From assembly GCA_003315335.1 (NCBI GenBank), contig QNRL01000001.1, positions 1 through 64,000 of the forward strand: a stretch of 64,000 bases of DNA. The letters are read 5' to 3'. Position 1 is the stretch's first letter. Each line of letters starts with the position of its first letter. The notes beneath the pieces were generated by a model. It had not been told where the DNA came from and did no database searches. It saw only the letters and a program-made list of their open reading frames with translations. This DNA comes from Pseudocitrobacter faecalis. GTDB taxonomy: Bacteria; Pseudomonadota; Gammaproteobacteria; Enterobacterales; Enterobacteriaceae. The position numbers were made by a program, and so were the translations under genes. Positions 10,928-19,118 of this stretch are shown in pieces.

Positions 10928-11709
10928 AATTCTTTTTTGATGTGAGATAGTATGGCTATCTTATTAATAGTTAATGACATTTGTCATATCCGTGTGTCCA
11001 GGAGAAAGTGGGTGCTTCACCGGGCGCATCGTTCGATACGGACAGCGTGGGCATTTTCAGATTCCCCATAGATTATACCCTGTAAATCAACTCTCCGTCC
11101 TGAAGCTCCACTTTCCCTTGTCGTGCTCAAAGGGCGCCCGCTATGCGCAAGAGGAGCAAAATGACGGAACATGCTCAGAGTACGCTGATATTATTTGATT
11201 AAAAAATTATCAATAGAGAGAAAAGTCTCCATCGCCTTGAAGTATGGTATCTTTTTATCGATAACATCTCCAGTTAGCCTTCTTATTCCTCTGATTAATG
11301 CTTGCTGACCTGCCGACAATGAACGCTGTGCAGACGATTGCAAAAGTGACCAGAGCGGTTGTAAAAACATAATCTTAACAAGATGATGCAACCGCACTGC
11401 TGAAAAGGATGCGCAATAAAAAACAAGTCATTGATTTTATGAGCAAAAAAAGGCAGCGACTTTTTGGGCTCCTTTTTGACGGGAGAGTTTTTGCATTTGG
11501 AATTTATGCCCAATCCGATAAACGGCATGGAGAGCATTGACCGGAATTGTTACATTTACATTTTCTCTATGGCCAATATCGACATCGCAGGGTTATTTCA
11601 TCCTGTATAAATGTGACACATGATTTCCAGCACAATACCATCATGCCTGGTAAGCCTTCTGTAATGCGTTACATTTATCTGGCCAGGTTGATGAATCAGG
11701 ATTGTGATT
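10928..11709. other. AT-rich intergenic region without a supported gene
   Basis: This stretch of about 780 bases holds the sapA promoter on the left and the promoter of the AraC-type gene on the right. Short frames on the minus strand (68 codons at 11191-11397, 80 codons at 11295-11537) have no good ribosome-binding site and no recognisable family. E. coli has ymjA and the puu operon after sapA; neither is here. The region marks the left border of a composition change. Confidence 0.6.
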
Positions 11710-12495
11710 ATGCGTTATGAAAGTATTGTCAGTGATATGGCCGCGTGGATTGAAAACAATAAATATCATAATCTTAAGATAGAAGAGATCACTGAAAAAT
11801 CAGGATTTTCCAGAAGACACCTACAGCGTTTTTTTAAACAAAAAACGGCATTGAGTATCGGCACATATAGTCGTCTTAGGCGACTCTCAGGCGCTGCTAT
11901 TGCGCTACGAATTACCGGGCACGCTGTTAAGGATATCGCACGATGGTTCGGCTTTGATTCTGCTGCATCCTTTATTGCAGCCTTTCGTCGTCAGTTTGGT
12001 GTCACTCCGATTGTATTTCGTAAACGCGATGAATGGCCCTTTGAGGATATGATACCTCGTTATGATTACCTGGCTCACGTAGCGAAACTGGATTGCCGAC
12101 TAATACGATGCAGCATTGATAAACCTATCATGAGTAGCGTTAATATTGCTGAAGTCACGCAGAATATTCAGCCAGCAGGATTATATTCAATGCTTATTAC
12201 GAATGTGAAATATGATGAGGAGTTTATCACTAACAGTGATGTTATGCTGTCTTACGCATTATGCATAGAAGAAAACCAAACCAGTGATAAGCTGGATTGG
12301 ATTTCAATTACACTTAACGAAAATATTGATAACTTAACTCACATCCAAAAAGTGATCTACGCGGGTTTGCTGCCATCTATTGGCATAACACGTCTTCGTG
12401 CACCGGATGTTTTAAAGATTAAATCTAATCAGTTGGGTGAGGTTATCATTACTGAATACCGGGTGCCTTGCGTACCACATACCACAAATTTTTGA
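11710..12495 (+). CDS. AraC/XylS-family transcriptional regulator (Rob/MarA-like N-terminus)
   Basis: The start at 11710 is chosen because AGGA at 11698-11701 is 8 bases upstream; a GTG at 11704 is too close. The 261-residue product has its two helix-turn-helix motifs at the N-terminus (residues 5-105): EEITEKSGFSRRHLQRFFKQ, then VKDIARWFGFDSAASFIAAF with RRQFGVTP. This arrangement resembles Rob and MarA, not AraC. Residues 115-261 form a separate domain that may be a GyrI-like ligand-binding fold, by analogy with Rob; no motif proves this. It has no membrane segment. Target genes are unknown; the small gene at 12539 follows on the same strand, 43 bases away. Confidence 0.8.
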   Translation: MRYESIVSDMAAWIENNKYHNLKIEEITEKSGFSRRHLQRFFKQKTALSIGTYSRLRRLSGAAIALRITGHAVKDIARWFGFDSAASFIAAFRRQFGVTPIVFRKRDEWPFEDMIPRYDYLAHVAKLDCRLIRCSIDKPIMSSVNIAEVTQNIQPAGLYSMLITNVKYDEEFITNSDVMLSYALCIEENQTSDKLDWISITLNENIDNLTHIQKVIYAGLLPSIGITRLRAPDVLKIKSNQLGEVIITEYRVPCVPHTTNF

Positions 12496-12538
12496 TCAAA
12501 CTCGACTTATGCGATCATCACAGAGGGTGTAGTGAATA

Positions 12539-12802
12539 GTGTTCTTTTTTAAAAATAATAAAACCAAACAATGCGTGATGCCTGAAGTCGTTGATGAGAT
12601 TCCTTTACAGGAAAAGAGAAGGCTTTATCTTCTTGAAAATGGCGTAAAGAATTTTTCGGGGGGGGTCACCAGTTTGCATGACAGAATCGATGAGATGCTC
12701 CACAACGATTGTACCGATACTGAAATGATTCGCACATTGCTTAGCGATCTTTCTATCTATCTCCGTGATTTACAGGTAGTGGGGAAACTTAAGCCTGATT
12801 AA
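12539..12802 (+). CDS. Small acidic protein of unknown function
   Basis: An 87-codon frame with a GTG start preceded by GAGGGTG about ten bases upstream; an internal ATG at 12578 has no ribosome-binding site. The product is charged and soluble (IPLQEKRRLYLLENGVKNF, then LHDRIDEMLHNDCTDTEMI), likely two helices. I considered the YmgB/AriR/YcgZ connector group, which has similar size and helical character, but cannot show homology. It follows the AraC-type regulator on the same strand, may be co-transcribed, and ends six bases before the convergent gene at 12809. Confidence 0.55.
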   Translation: MFFFKNNKTKQCVMPEVVDEIPLQEKRRLYLLENGVKNFSGGVTSLHDRIDEMLHNDCTDTEMIRTLLSDLSIYLRDLQVVGKLKPD

Positions 12803-12808
12803 TACATT

Positions 12809-13048
12809 TTACAATTTCCATAGCCTGTCAATAAAGCGGGGTAGACTAGTTTCATCCAATGTTGTCGACACAGATAAAAACTCAGATGCCGTTGCGTTAG
12901 GAATCGCTTTATTCCATTTTTTAAAGGGAATGCCCTGGTCGCTAAGATAGTCCTCAATCTCATTCTCACAAAACCTTACGTCATGTATCAATCCGCAACG
13001 GTAAAGGCAGTTTGCCAGTAATGTCACCTTATCTATTGGCATGCTCAT
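12809..13048 (-). CDS. Small protein of unknown function
   Basis: A 79-residue soluble protein with two possible starts (ATG at 13048 and at 13042). It contains three cysteines and the segment CENEIEDYLSDQGIPFKKW. I do not recognise the family. It lies nine bases after the stop of the exported protein at 13058, so the two are probably co-transcribed, perhaps with the diguanylate cyclase upstream. Confidence 0.5.
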   Translation of the reverse strand: MSMPIDKVTLLANCLYRCGLIHDVRFCENEIEDYLSDQGIPFKKWNKAIPNATASEFLSVSTTLDETSLPRFIDRLWKL

Positions 13049-13057
13049 GACCTGCTT

Positions 13058-13420
13058 CTAGTATTCATGTATGATCGGCAGTGGGACAGGGTAGTTATTT
13101 CTCAGTCCGAGTAACTGGCAGCGTACAAATTTTTGTTGATCCTGATACCAAAAAATAAAGCTACCACTATTACGATCATAAATCATTTGATCAAGATTAG
13201 CGAACTCAAATATCGATTTGGAACCATCGATCATATGACCTCCCCCCGTTTCAAACTCATCCTTTCCCCATCGCTCCTGAGTGTGAAGATAATGATGTAG
13301 GATAACCTCAATGTTTCCGCGTAGCGGACACTGGAGTGATATGTATGCATCGTCTATGTTAATGGCCCAGGTGAGTGGTGTGGCAAACAGTAAATGTAAT
13401 ACCAAAATGACCTTTCTCAT
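13058..13420 (-). CDS. Secreted or periplasmic protein of unknown function
   Basis: A 120-residue protein with a clear Sec signal peptide (MRKVILVLHLLFATPLTWA, cleavage likely after residue 19). The mature part has two cysteines (CPLRGN near residue 36 and VRCQLLGL near 102) that could form a disulfide, and an aromatic-rich middle (GSFIFWYQDQQKF). No family recognised. It sits 56 bases downstream of the diguanylate cyclase and nine bases upstream of another orphan gene. Confidence 0.55.
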   Translation of the reverse strand: MRKVILVLHLLFATPLTWAINIDDAYISLQCPLRGNIEVILHHYLHTQERWGKDEFETGGGHMIDGSKSIFEFANLDQMIYDRNSGSFIFWYQDQQKFVRCQLLGLRNNYPVPLPIIHEY

Positions 13421-13475
13421 ACTATATCTCTATGAATAAAACTAAAATGATAAAATGCCGAATACGTTCAGAAAC

Positions 13476-14969
13476 TCATCGTGTAATGGTGTTTTTACCG
13501 TTCTCCTTAGAGAGGTAGAGCAATTTATCAACGGCCTCTAATGCTTCTAATCCGGTCTTATTATCAAATGACACAACGCCACCACTTACTGTTGTTCTAA
13601 GATTGCTTTCACGATATTTCATGGCCGCTATGTCCATGCGTAACGCTTCGATAATAGAGTTCGCAACATTGATATTGATGCCGTCAAACAGCGCCGCAAG
13701 CTCTTCTCCACCGTAGCGATAGAATTTAATGTGTTCGGTTTCATATTTTCGGGCCAGTTTGGCAATGGTCTTGAGTACCAGATCGCCTTTAGTGTGGCCA
13801 AATTTATCGTTTATGGCCTTAAAATCATCTATATCAATGAGTGCAAGGCAAGAGTCAGATTTGTAGCTAAATGTCTCAAGTTGTTGATCAAAAGCTCTGC
13901 GGTTGAGCAATCTGGTAAGGCCATCGGTTGCTGCCTTTGAAGAGATGTCTTCTAACCGCGAAATATTGTTTTCAATTTCAAACGCTAAAATTTTTGAAGA
14001 GTCTTCTCCATCAAATCGGCCGTATCGTATACTTGATGCAATATTCGTTAAGGTGGTGTTCATTACTGAAATGATAGCCCACCAGGCGAAGCAGATAATC
14101 AGAATGGAAAGCATGATGAAATAATAAATTTTGGTGTTCATTTCAATCATGGTACTATTCATGGTTTGCTGTGTAACTTTATAAAAAACGACCCATGAGG
14201 GATTATCCATTTTCTTGTAAAAATAGTATGAATCATCTTCCTGATTGTAAAATGAACCACTCTTCCATATTGTTTGCCTCAACAACTGCATGTTCTTTTT
14301 GATATTTGTCATGATGACTTTATCTGTGATTTGCTCACCATTATCTGTCAAAATGAAGTTATTGCCAGGCATTGGTGGATCAATACTACTTAATGCCTGG
14401 TTAACAAACGATAAATCAATATCAAAAGCGACAACACCATTCGTTAATTCGTCACTTTCAAAGAAAGGTAGTGAAACAGATACGATTCTTTTAGTTGAAA
14501 TGTAGTCATTGTAAGGCTGTGTGAAAGAAGTTTGTTCTGAATAACTGGTGGCTATCTGATACCATGGGCGTGACTGAGGAACGAACCCTTTGATGAGTTT
14601 ATTGTTTTCGCTCAGCATAGGGATCCGTGTGTAATGATTATGTGCATCGAGAATGTTCAGGCCCGTTATATTAGGCATGATGTATAGCTGACTACTTAGC
14701 CATTTATTGAATCTGCGAGAGCTGATTTCTGAGTGATCACATATTGTTTCTGTGATGAGTTTCAGGGATGTTTCACTATTAGTAAGCTTTTCGTTGATAA
14801 TATTTTCCAAAACCGATACATATTTTTTTGAAAATGAGACGCACGATTTTTTTATATCTATCCACTGATGATAAGCGATCATACCGCTGGCGATAATTAA
14901 CGTAAACAATAAGCTGGAAAAAACAATATTTAAGGATTTAGTGAAGGAGATTTTTTTCTTTAATTTCAT
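13476..14969 (-). CDS. Membrane-bound diguanylate cyclase with periplasmic Cache sensor
   Basis: The 497-residue protein would make cyclic di-GMP from two GTP. Order: a membrane span at about residues 17-35; a periplasmic sensor of about 240 residues with the Cache signature SRPWYQIA and paired beta-rich segments; a second span at about 283-303 (YYFIMLSILIICFAWWAII); and a C-terminal GGDEF domain. The active site is GGEEL (420-424), an accepted variant, and the metal/substrate segment LIDIDDFKAINDKFGH is intact. No RxxD inhibitory site is present five residues before GGEEL. The promoter probably lies in 14970-15090. The ligand sensed is unknown; dCache domains usually bind small amino acids or carboxylates. 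Confidence 0.88.
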   Translation of the reverse strand: MKLKKKISFTKSLNIVFSSLLFTLIIASGMIAYHQWIDIKKSCVSFSKKYVSVLENIINEKLTNSETSLKLITETICDHSEISSRRFNKWLSSQLYIMPNITGLNILDAHNHYTRIPMLSENNKLIKGFVPQSRPWYQIATSYSEQTSFTQPYNDYISTKRIVSVSLPFFESDELTNGVVAFDIDLSFVNQALSSIDPPMPGNNFILTDNGEQITDKVIMTNIKKNMQLLRQTIWKSGSFYNQEDDSYYFYKKMDNPSWVVFYKVTQQTMNSTMIEMNTKIYYFIMLSILIICFAWWAIISVMNTTLTNIASSIRYGRFDGEDSSKILAFEIENNISRLEDISSKAATDGLTRLLNRRAFDQQLETFSYKSDSCLALIDIDDFKAINDKFGHTKGDLVLKTIAKLARKYETEHIKFYRYGGEELAALFDGININVANSIIEALRMDIAAMKYRESNLRTTVSGGVVSFDNKTGLEALEAVDKLLYLSKENGKNTITR

Positions 14970-15092
14970 ACTTTCAATGGACGTGTGTTTTTACAGCTAT
15001 GATGCTAAATAATTCTGTGCGAGGTGTCAAAAATTGGATATGGTATTTGTGCCAAATTGCCCGTTACTAATAAAGTATGGCGCTAATCGAAC

Positions 15093-15117
15093 AGTGCCTG
15101 ATTTAATTTCAGGCACT
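15093..15117 (-). terminator. Hairpin downstream of the small gene at 15142
   Basis: The perfect 9-bp stem AGTGCCTGA/TCAGGCACT with a 7-base loop begins 25 bases past the stop codon of the small minus-strand gene. The T-run is weak on both strands, so termination is only possible. Confidence 0.4.
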
Positions 15118-15141
15118 TGTTATGGCGATCTGGAATCAATT

Positions 15142-15327
15142 TTAACGATTTTTTTGGCGTGAGCGGGGCCGATTAAACCAGGACATCACACCGGAAAAAA
15201 GCAGGACTACCCACACACATTCGTGCAAAAACACGCCGATGTAGACGCGATTGAAGATGAAAAGCAGGTACAGGATCAACACACTGCAAAAAATCGAGAA
15301 GCTATAGCGGAAGGTTTTAGCGCGCAT
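15142..15327 (-). CDS. Possible small membrane protein
   Basis: A 61-codon frame coding for a basic N-terminus, one or two hydrophobic spans (FSIFCSVLILYLLFIFNRVY and GVFLHECVWVVLLFSGVMSW) and a basic C-terminal tail (NRPRSRQKNR). This charge distribution fits a small inner-membrane protein with both ends inside. The ribosome-binding site is poor, and I do not recognise the sequence. Confidence 0.45.
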   Translation of the reverse strand: MRAKTFRYSFSIFCSVLILYLLFIFNRVYIGVFLHECVWVVLLFSGVMSWFNRPRSRQKNR

Positions 15328-15487
15328 AATGGGATTTCGATTGAGAAAGGTGCGTGATTATACGATCACAATCATTTGCAGATGTAGTGAGTTTTTTCGA
15401 ACAAGAGATTCGACCTCATCAACGACTAACTGACCTAAACTTTACCTAACCCCTTTTTCATCTTATCGACGATGTCGGGAGGTGACA

Positions 15488-16192
15488 ATGAGCCTCTATC
15501 AACGCATTCATGGCGACCTATGGCGCAATATTTGGGTGGTGGGCGATCTACACGGCTGCTACGCGTTATTGATGCAACATCTTGAGCGCGTTGCATTTCA
15601 GCCTATGCAGGATCTGCTGATTTCGGTGGGGGATTTAATCGATCGGGGAAGCGAAGATGTTGAATGCCTGATGATGCTGAATCAGCCCTGGTTCCGGGCG
15701 GTGCGCGGCAATCATGAAGAGATGATGCTGGACGCGCTGGAGGGAAACGGTCACACAAATCTGTGGGTGGCAAACGGGGGCGGATGGTATTTTGACCTCA
15801 ACGTGAACGAGCAACATCGCGTGAAAGCGCTGCTGTATCGTATTGCAGAGTTACCGTTGATTATCGAAGTGGTGACCGGGGATAAAATAATGGTTATCTG
15901 CCATGCGGACTACCCGGACGACCATTATGCCTTCAACAAACCGGTTGACCCTTTTCAGGTGGTGTGGAACCGCCAGCGTATTAATCGCGCCCAGCGCGGC
16001 TTCATGTGTTTGATAGGTGGGGCCGATCAGTTTTTCTTCGGCCACACGCCTGTGTCTAAACCTTTTAAATCAGCCAATCAGCTCTACATAGATACGGGCG
16101 CGGTGTTTTGCGGCAATCTGACGCTGGTTCAGCTTCAACATCGTGTTAAAGCTGGTGCTTCTTCAGTAACGCCCGTAGCTGATGGTAGGTAA
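15488..16192 (+). CDS. pphA: PphA-type serine/threonine protein phosphatase
   Basis: A metallophosphatase of the PPP family with its three metal-binding motifs in order: GDLHG (near residue 20), GDLIDRG (near 48) and GNHEE (near 76). A later HADYPDD and GHTP complete the site. It aligns with E. coli PphA (PrpA), which responds to misfolded proteins, including the terminal [18 protein letters not shown]. The start at 15488 follows a strong GGGAGGTG. E. coli PphA ends at VQLQ; this copy has 17 more residues ([17 protein letters not shown]) coded antisense to the end of pspF. In E. coli pphA lies elsewhere. It could be a distinct paralogue. Confidence 0.82.
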   Translation: MSLYQRIHGDLWRNIWVVGDLHGCYALLMQHLERVAFQPMQDLLISVGDLIDRGSEDVECLMMLNQPWFRAVRGNHEEMMLDALEGNGHTNLWVANGGGWYFDLNVNEQHRVKALLYRIAELPLIIEVVTGDKIMVICHADYPDDHYAFNKPVDPFQVVWNRQRINRAQRGFMCLIGGADQFFFGHTPVSKPFKSANQLYIDTGAVFCGNLTLVQLQHRVKAGASSVTPVADGR

Positions 16193-17120
16193 GCCCAAGC
16201 AATTCCGCCGCCTGCTTCTGATTAAACCGGGCCTGCTGCAAACTCTTTTGCAGGAGATCTTTTTCCTGATCCAATTGAAACTGGCGCAAATCGAGCGGTA
16301 ATTCAGGCGCGTTCTGGCTGCTTTTTTCTGCTGCTTTTGGCTCACTTTGCCGTTGGAATGGATCGATAATAATATCGTCCAGCGGAATATCACTGCTGCC
16401 ATGCCGATAAACGGAACGCTCCACGACGTTCTTCAATTCGCGAATATTCCCAGGCCAACGGTAGCCCATCAATGTTTCACGGGCGTGCTCGGTGAAACCT
16501 GGAAACAGCGGCATCCCAAGTTCACGGCACATCTGAATAGCGAAGTGGTTTGCCATCAGCATGATATCGCTTTGGCGCTCACGCAGCGGCGGGAGCTGTA
16601 CGACATCAAAGGCTAACCGGTCAAGCAGGTCGGCGCGGAACGTACCGTCTTCTACCATCTGGGGTAAATCAGCATTAGTGGCGCACACCAGCCGAACGTT
16701 TACCTGCAACGGCTGGCTGCCGCCGACGCGCTCCAGTTCGCCATATTCAATCACGCGCAGCAGTTTTTCCTGCACCAGCATGGGCGCGGTCGCCAGCTCA
16801 TCAAGAAATAGTGTCCCGCCGTCAGCGCGTTCAAAACGCCCCGGATGGCGCTTTTGCGCGCCGGTAAATGCACCTGCTTCATGGCCGAATAATTCCGAAT
16901 CGAGCAGGTTTTCATTTAGCGCCGCGCAGTTAAGCGAAATAAACGGCCCCTGCCAGCAGGAGGAGAGATAATGCAGACGGTTCGCAATCAGCTCTTTACC
17001 CGTACCGCGTTCGCCGATGATCAACACCGGCTTATCCAGTGGCGCGAGGCGTGAAACCTGCTCAAGGACTTCCAGAAAGCGGTTGGCTTCGCCGAGAAGA
17101 TTGTCTTTATATTCGGCCAT
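16146..17120 (-). CDS. pspF: PspF, sigma-54 enhancer-binding activator of the phage-shock operon
   Basis: A 324-residue AAA+ activator matching E. coli PspF. It has no N-terminal sensor domain; activity is held down by binding PspA. Walker A is GERGTGKE, the sigma-54 contact loop is GAFTGA, Walker B is [10 protein letters not shown], and the C-terminal Fis-type helix-turn-helix is [20 protein letters not shown]. The start at 17120 (MAEYKDN) is chosen over an upstream in-frame ATG at 17135 by similarity. It is divergent from pspA, so the shared 166-base region holds its own promoter and its binding sites. Its last 47 bases overlap the convergent phosphatase gene. Confidence 0.96.
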   Translation of the reverse strand: MAEYKDNLLGEANRFLEVLEQVSRLAPLDKPVLIIGERGTGKELIANRLHYLSSCWQGPFISLNCAALNENLLDSELFGHEAGAFTGAQKRHPGRFERADGGTLFLDELATAPMLVQEKLLRVIEYGELERVGGSQPLQVNVRLVCATNADLPQMVEDGTFRADLLDRLAFDVVQLPPLRERQSDIMLMANHFAIQMCRELGMPLFPGFTEHARETLMGYRWPGNIRELKNVVERSVYRHGSSDIPLDDIIIDPFQRQSEPKAAEKSSQNAPELPLDLRQFQLDQEKDLLQKSLQQARFNQKQAAELLGLTYHQLRALLKKHQL

Positions 17121-17218
17121 GATGAAATTCACCATTTGTTAGTGTAATTCGCTAATTCACTCTACGTCGAAAGCGGGTAAATTTCAATCACCTTAAGCAG
17201 AATCAATAAGATACAAAG

Positions 17219-17235
17219 TTGGCACGCGAATTGTA
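17219..17235 (+). promoter_or_regulatory. Sigma-54 promoter of pspABCD
   Basis: TTGGCACGCGAATTGTA contains the -24 GG and -12 TTGTA elements with correct spacing, and is nearly the same as the E. coli pspA promoter. PspF-binding enhancer sites are expected upstream, in about 17130-17190. Confidence 0.9.
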
Positions 17236-17286
17236 TTACTCATACAGCAGGCTAATGCCTAAAACAGAAATTATGAGGACTATATT

Positions 17287-17955
17287 ATGGGTATCTTTTC
17301 TCGTTTTGCCGACATCGTGAATGCCAACATCAACTCCCTGCTGGAGAAAGCGGAAGACCCGCAAAAGCTGGTGCGTCTGATGATTCAGGAAATGGAAGAC
17401 ACGCTGGTGGAAGTGCGTTCTACGTCGGCGCGTGCGTTGGCGGAGAAAAAAGATCTGACGCGTCGCGTTGAGAAAGCCTTTGCTCAGCAGGCTGAATGGC
17501 AGGAAAAAGCTGAACTGGCGTTGCGTAAAGAGAAAGAAGATCTGGCGCGTGCAGCGTTGATCGAAAAGCAGAAGTTGACCGATTTAATCACCACCCTGGA
17601 GCACGAAATTACTCTGGTGGATGAAACGCTGGCGCGTATGAAGAAAGAGATTGGTGAGCTGGAAAATAAACTGAGTGAAACGCGGGCTCGCCAACAGGCG
17701 TTGGCGCTGCGTCATCAGGCGGCGAACTCTTCCCGCGATGTGCGCCGCCAGCTAGACAGCGGTAAAATCGATCAAGCGATGGCGCGTTTTGAATCTTTTG
17801 AGCGCCGCATCGACCATATGGAAGCGGAAGCTGAGAGCCACCGTTTCGGTAAACAACCGACTCTGGATCAGCAATTTGCCGAGCTTAAAGCGGATGATGA
17901 AATCAGCGAACAGCTGGCACAGCTGAAAGCCAAAATGAAGCAGGACAACCAATAA
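17287..17955 (+). CDS. pspA: Phage-shock protein A
   Basis: A 222-residue, almost wholly helical coiled-coil protein of the PspA/Vipp1 (ESCRT-III-like) superfamily, the same length as in E. coli. The N-terminal amphipathic helix ([20 protein letters not shown]) binds stressed inner membrane; the free protein binds PspF and blocks it. On loss of proton-motive force it assembles on the membrane to limit leakage. A GAGGA ribosome-binding site lies 10 bases before the ATG. It is the first gene of the sigma-54 operon. Confidence 0.97.
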   Translation: MGIFSRFADIVNANINSLLEKAEDPQKLVRLMIQEMEDTLVEVRSTSARALAEKKDLTRRVEKAFAQQAEWQEKAELALRKEKEDLARAALIEKQKLTDLITTLEHEITLVDETLARMKKEIGELENKLSETRARQQALALRHQAANSSRDVRRQLDSGKIDQAMARFESFERRIDHMEAEAESHRFGKQPTLDQQFAELKADDEISEQLAQLKAKMKQDNQ

Positions 17956-18006
17956 TTATTCTGGCGGCACGCGGCGTGCCGCTGCTCATCATTGTAAGGA
18001 GTACCT

Positions 18007-18231
18007 ATGAGCGCGCTTTTTCTTGCCATTCCGCTGACACTGTTTGTGCTGTTTGTCCTGCCGGTATGGATTTGGCTGCACTACAGCAACCGCTCGCGCA
18101 GCAGTGGATTAACGCAAAATGAGCAGCAGCGTTTGTTACAGCTCACCGATGACGCTCAGCGTATGCGCGAACGCATTCAGGCGCTGGAAGCCATTCTGGA
18201 TGCAGAGCACCCGAACTGGAGGGATAAATAA
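18007..18231 (+). CDS. pspB: Phage-shock protein B
   Basis: A 74-residue inner-membrane protein with one N-terminal span (LFLAIPLTLFVLFVLPVWIWL) and a cytoplasmic coiled coil (LQLTDDAQRMRERIQALEAIL). With PspC it senses membrane stress and takes PspA away from PspF. Its stop overlaps the pspC start (TAATG). Confidence 0.95.
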   Translation: MSALFLAIPLTLFVLFVLPVWIWLHYSNRSRSSGLTQNEQQRLLQLTDDAQRMRERIQALEAILDAEHPNWRDK

Positions 18232-18587
18232 TGGCCTTAGATTTTAATAAAAAATTGTGGCGGATTCCCCAGCAGGGCATGGTGAAAGGGGTTTGCGCAG
18301 GTATCGCGCACTACCTGGACGTGCCGGTAAAACTGGTACGAATTATCACCGTGCTGGCGATGTTATTTGGCCTGTTTTTCTTTGTGGTCGTCGCCTACAT
18401 TATTCTGACTTTCGCGCTCGACCCGATGCCGGAAGGCGCGATGGGTGAGGCGAACAGCCCCACCAGCAGTGAACTGCTGGATGCGGTGGACGCGCAACTT
18501 GCCGCGGGCGAACAACGTCTGCGGGAGATGGAACGTTACGTGACGTCGGATACTTTTTCGCTACGTAGTCGTTTTCGTCAACTCTAA
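18231..18587 (+). CDS. pspC: Phage-shock protein C
   Basis: A 118-residue PspC-domain membrane protein. The N-terminal part holds the conserved GMVKGVCAGIAHYLDVPVKL motif, followed by a strong span (VLAMLFGLFFFVVVAYIILTFAL) and a C-terminal helical region. It works with PspB as the stress sensor and as a brake on toxic secretin mislocalisation. Confidence 0.95.
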   Translation: MALDFNKKLWRIPQQGMVKGVCAGIAHYLDVPVKLVRIITVLAMLFGLFFFVVVAYIILTFALDPMPEGAMGEANSPTSSELLDAVDAQLAAGEQRLREMERYVTSDTFSLRSRFRQL

Positions 18588-18599
18588 TTGAGGATACTC

Positions 18600-18824
18600 A
18601 TGAATACTCGCTGGCAACGTGCCGGGCAACAGGTAAAACCCGGTTTAAAAATCGCAGGTAAGCTGGTGCTTCTGACCGCGTTACGTTACGGCCCGGCAGG
18701 GGTTGCTGGCTGGGCGGTAAAATCCGTCGCTCGACGTCCGTTGAAGATGCTGCTGGCGGTGGCGTTGGAGCCTTTGCTGAGCCGCGCGGCGGCGAAATTG
18801 TCGAAACGGTATAACCGACAGTAA
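18600..18824 (+). CDS. pspD: Phage-shock protein D
   Basis: A 74-residue basic protein matching E. coli PspD from [17 protein letters not shown]. The start at 18600 follows GAGGATACTC. It has one weakly hydrophobic segment ([20 protein letters not shown]), and its role in the response is minor or unknown. The E. coli operon continues with pspE (a periplasmic rhodanese); that gene is missing here and the operon ends in a hairpin (GGCGCAAC/GTTGCGCC, 18837-18856). Confidence 0.93.
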   Translation: MNTRWQRAGQQVKPGLKIAGKLVLLTALRYGPAGVAGWAVKSVARRPLKMLLAVALEPLLSRAAAKLSKRYNRQ

Positions 18825-18886
18825 AATAAACGAAGTGGCGCAACAGGGGTTGCGCCTCAGATTGCCGACAAAGTGCGCTATGTTCT

Positions 18887-18988
18887 TGCCGGATGCGGCG
18901 TAAACGCCTTATCCAGCCTGAAAAACATTGCAAATTCAATATATTGCAGAAACGTTGTAGGCCTGATAAGCATAGCGCATCTGGCAAT
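18887..18988. repeat. REP pair (BIME)
   Basis: Two REP palindromes in opposite orientation lie at 18887-18920 (TGCCGGATGCGGCGTAAACG...) and 18956-18988 (GTAGGCCTGATAAGCATAGC...). They sit between the psp operon and ycjX, as is usual for such elements at 3' ends of operons. Confidence 0.85.
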
Positions 18989-19118
18989 GTTGCGTTTGTC
19001 ATCCGTCTCCGGCACAACAGGGGGCCCATTGTAATCTCTGAGCTTTTACATCTTTCCTTATCACCCTCATGTAATATCTACCTCATACGTTTTTCCTTCA
19101 GGGCATAATGGAACCGCT

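Noticed and set aside
11191-11537. Two overlapping minus-strand frames (68 and 80 codons)
   Set aside because: No good ribosome-binding site, no recognisable family and mutually overlapping; treated as intergenic.
18837-18856. Hairpin after pspD as a rho-independent terminator
   Set aside because: The stem is good but no T-run follows on either strand, so it is only mentioned with pspD.
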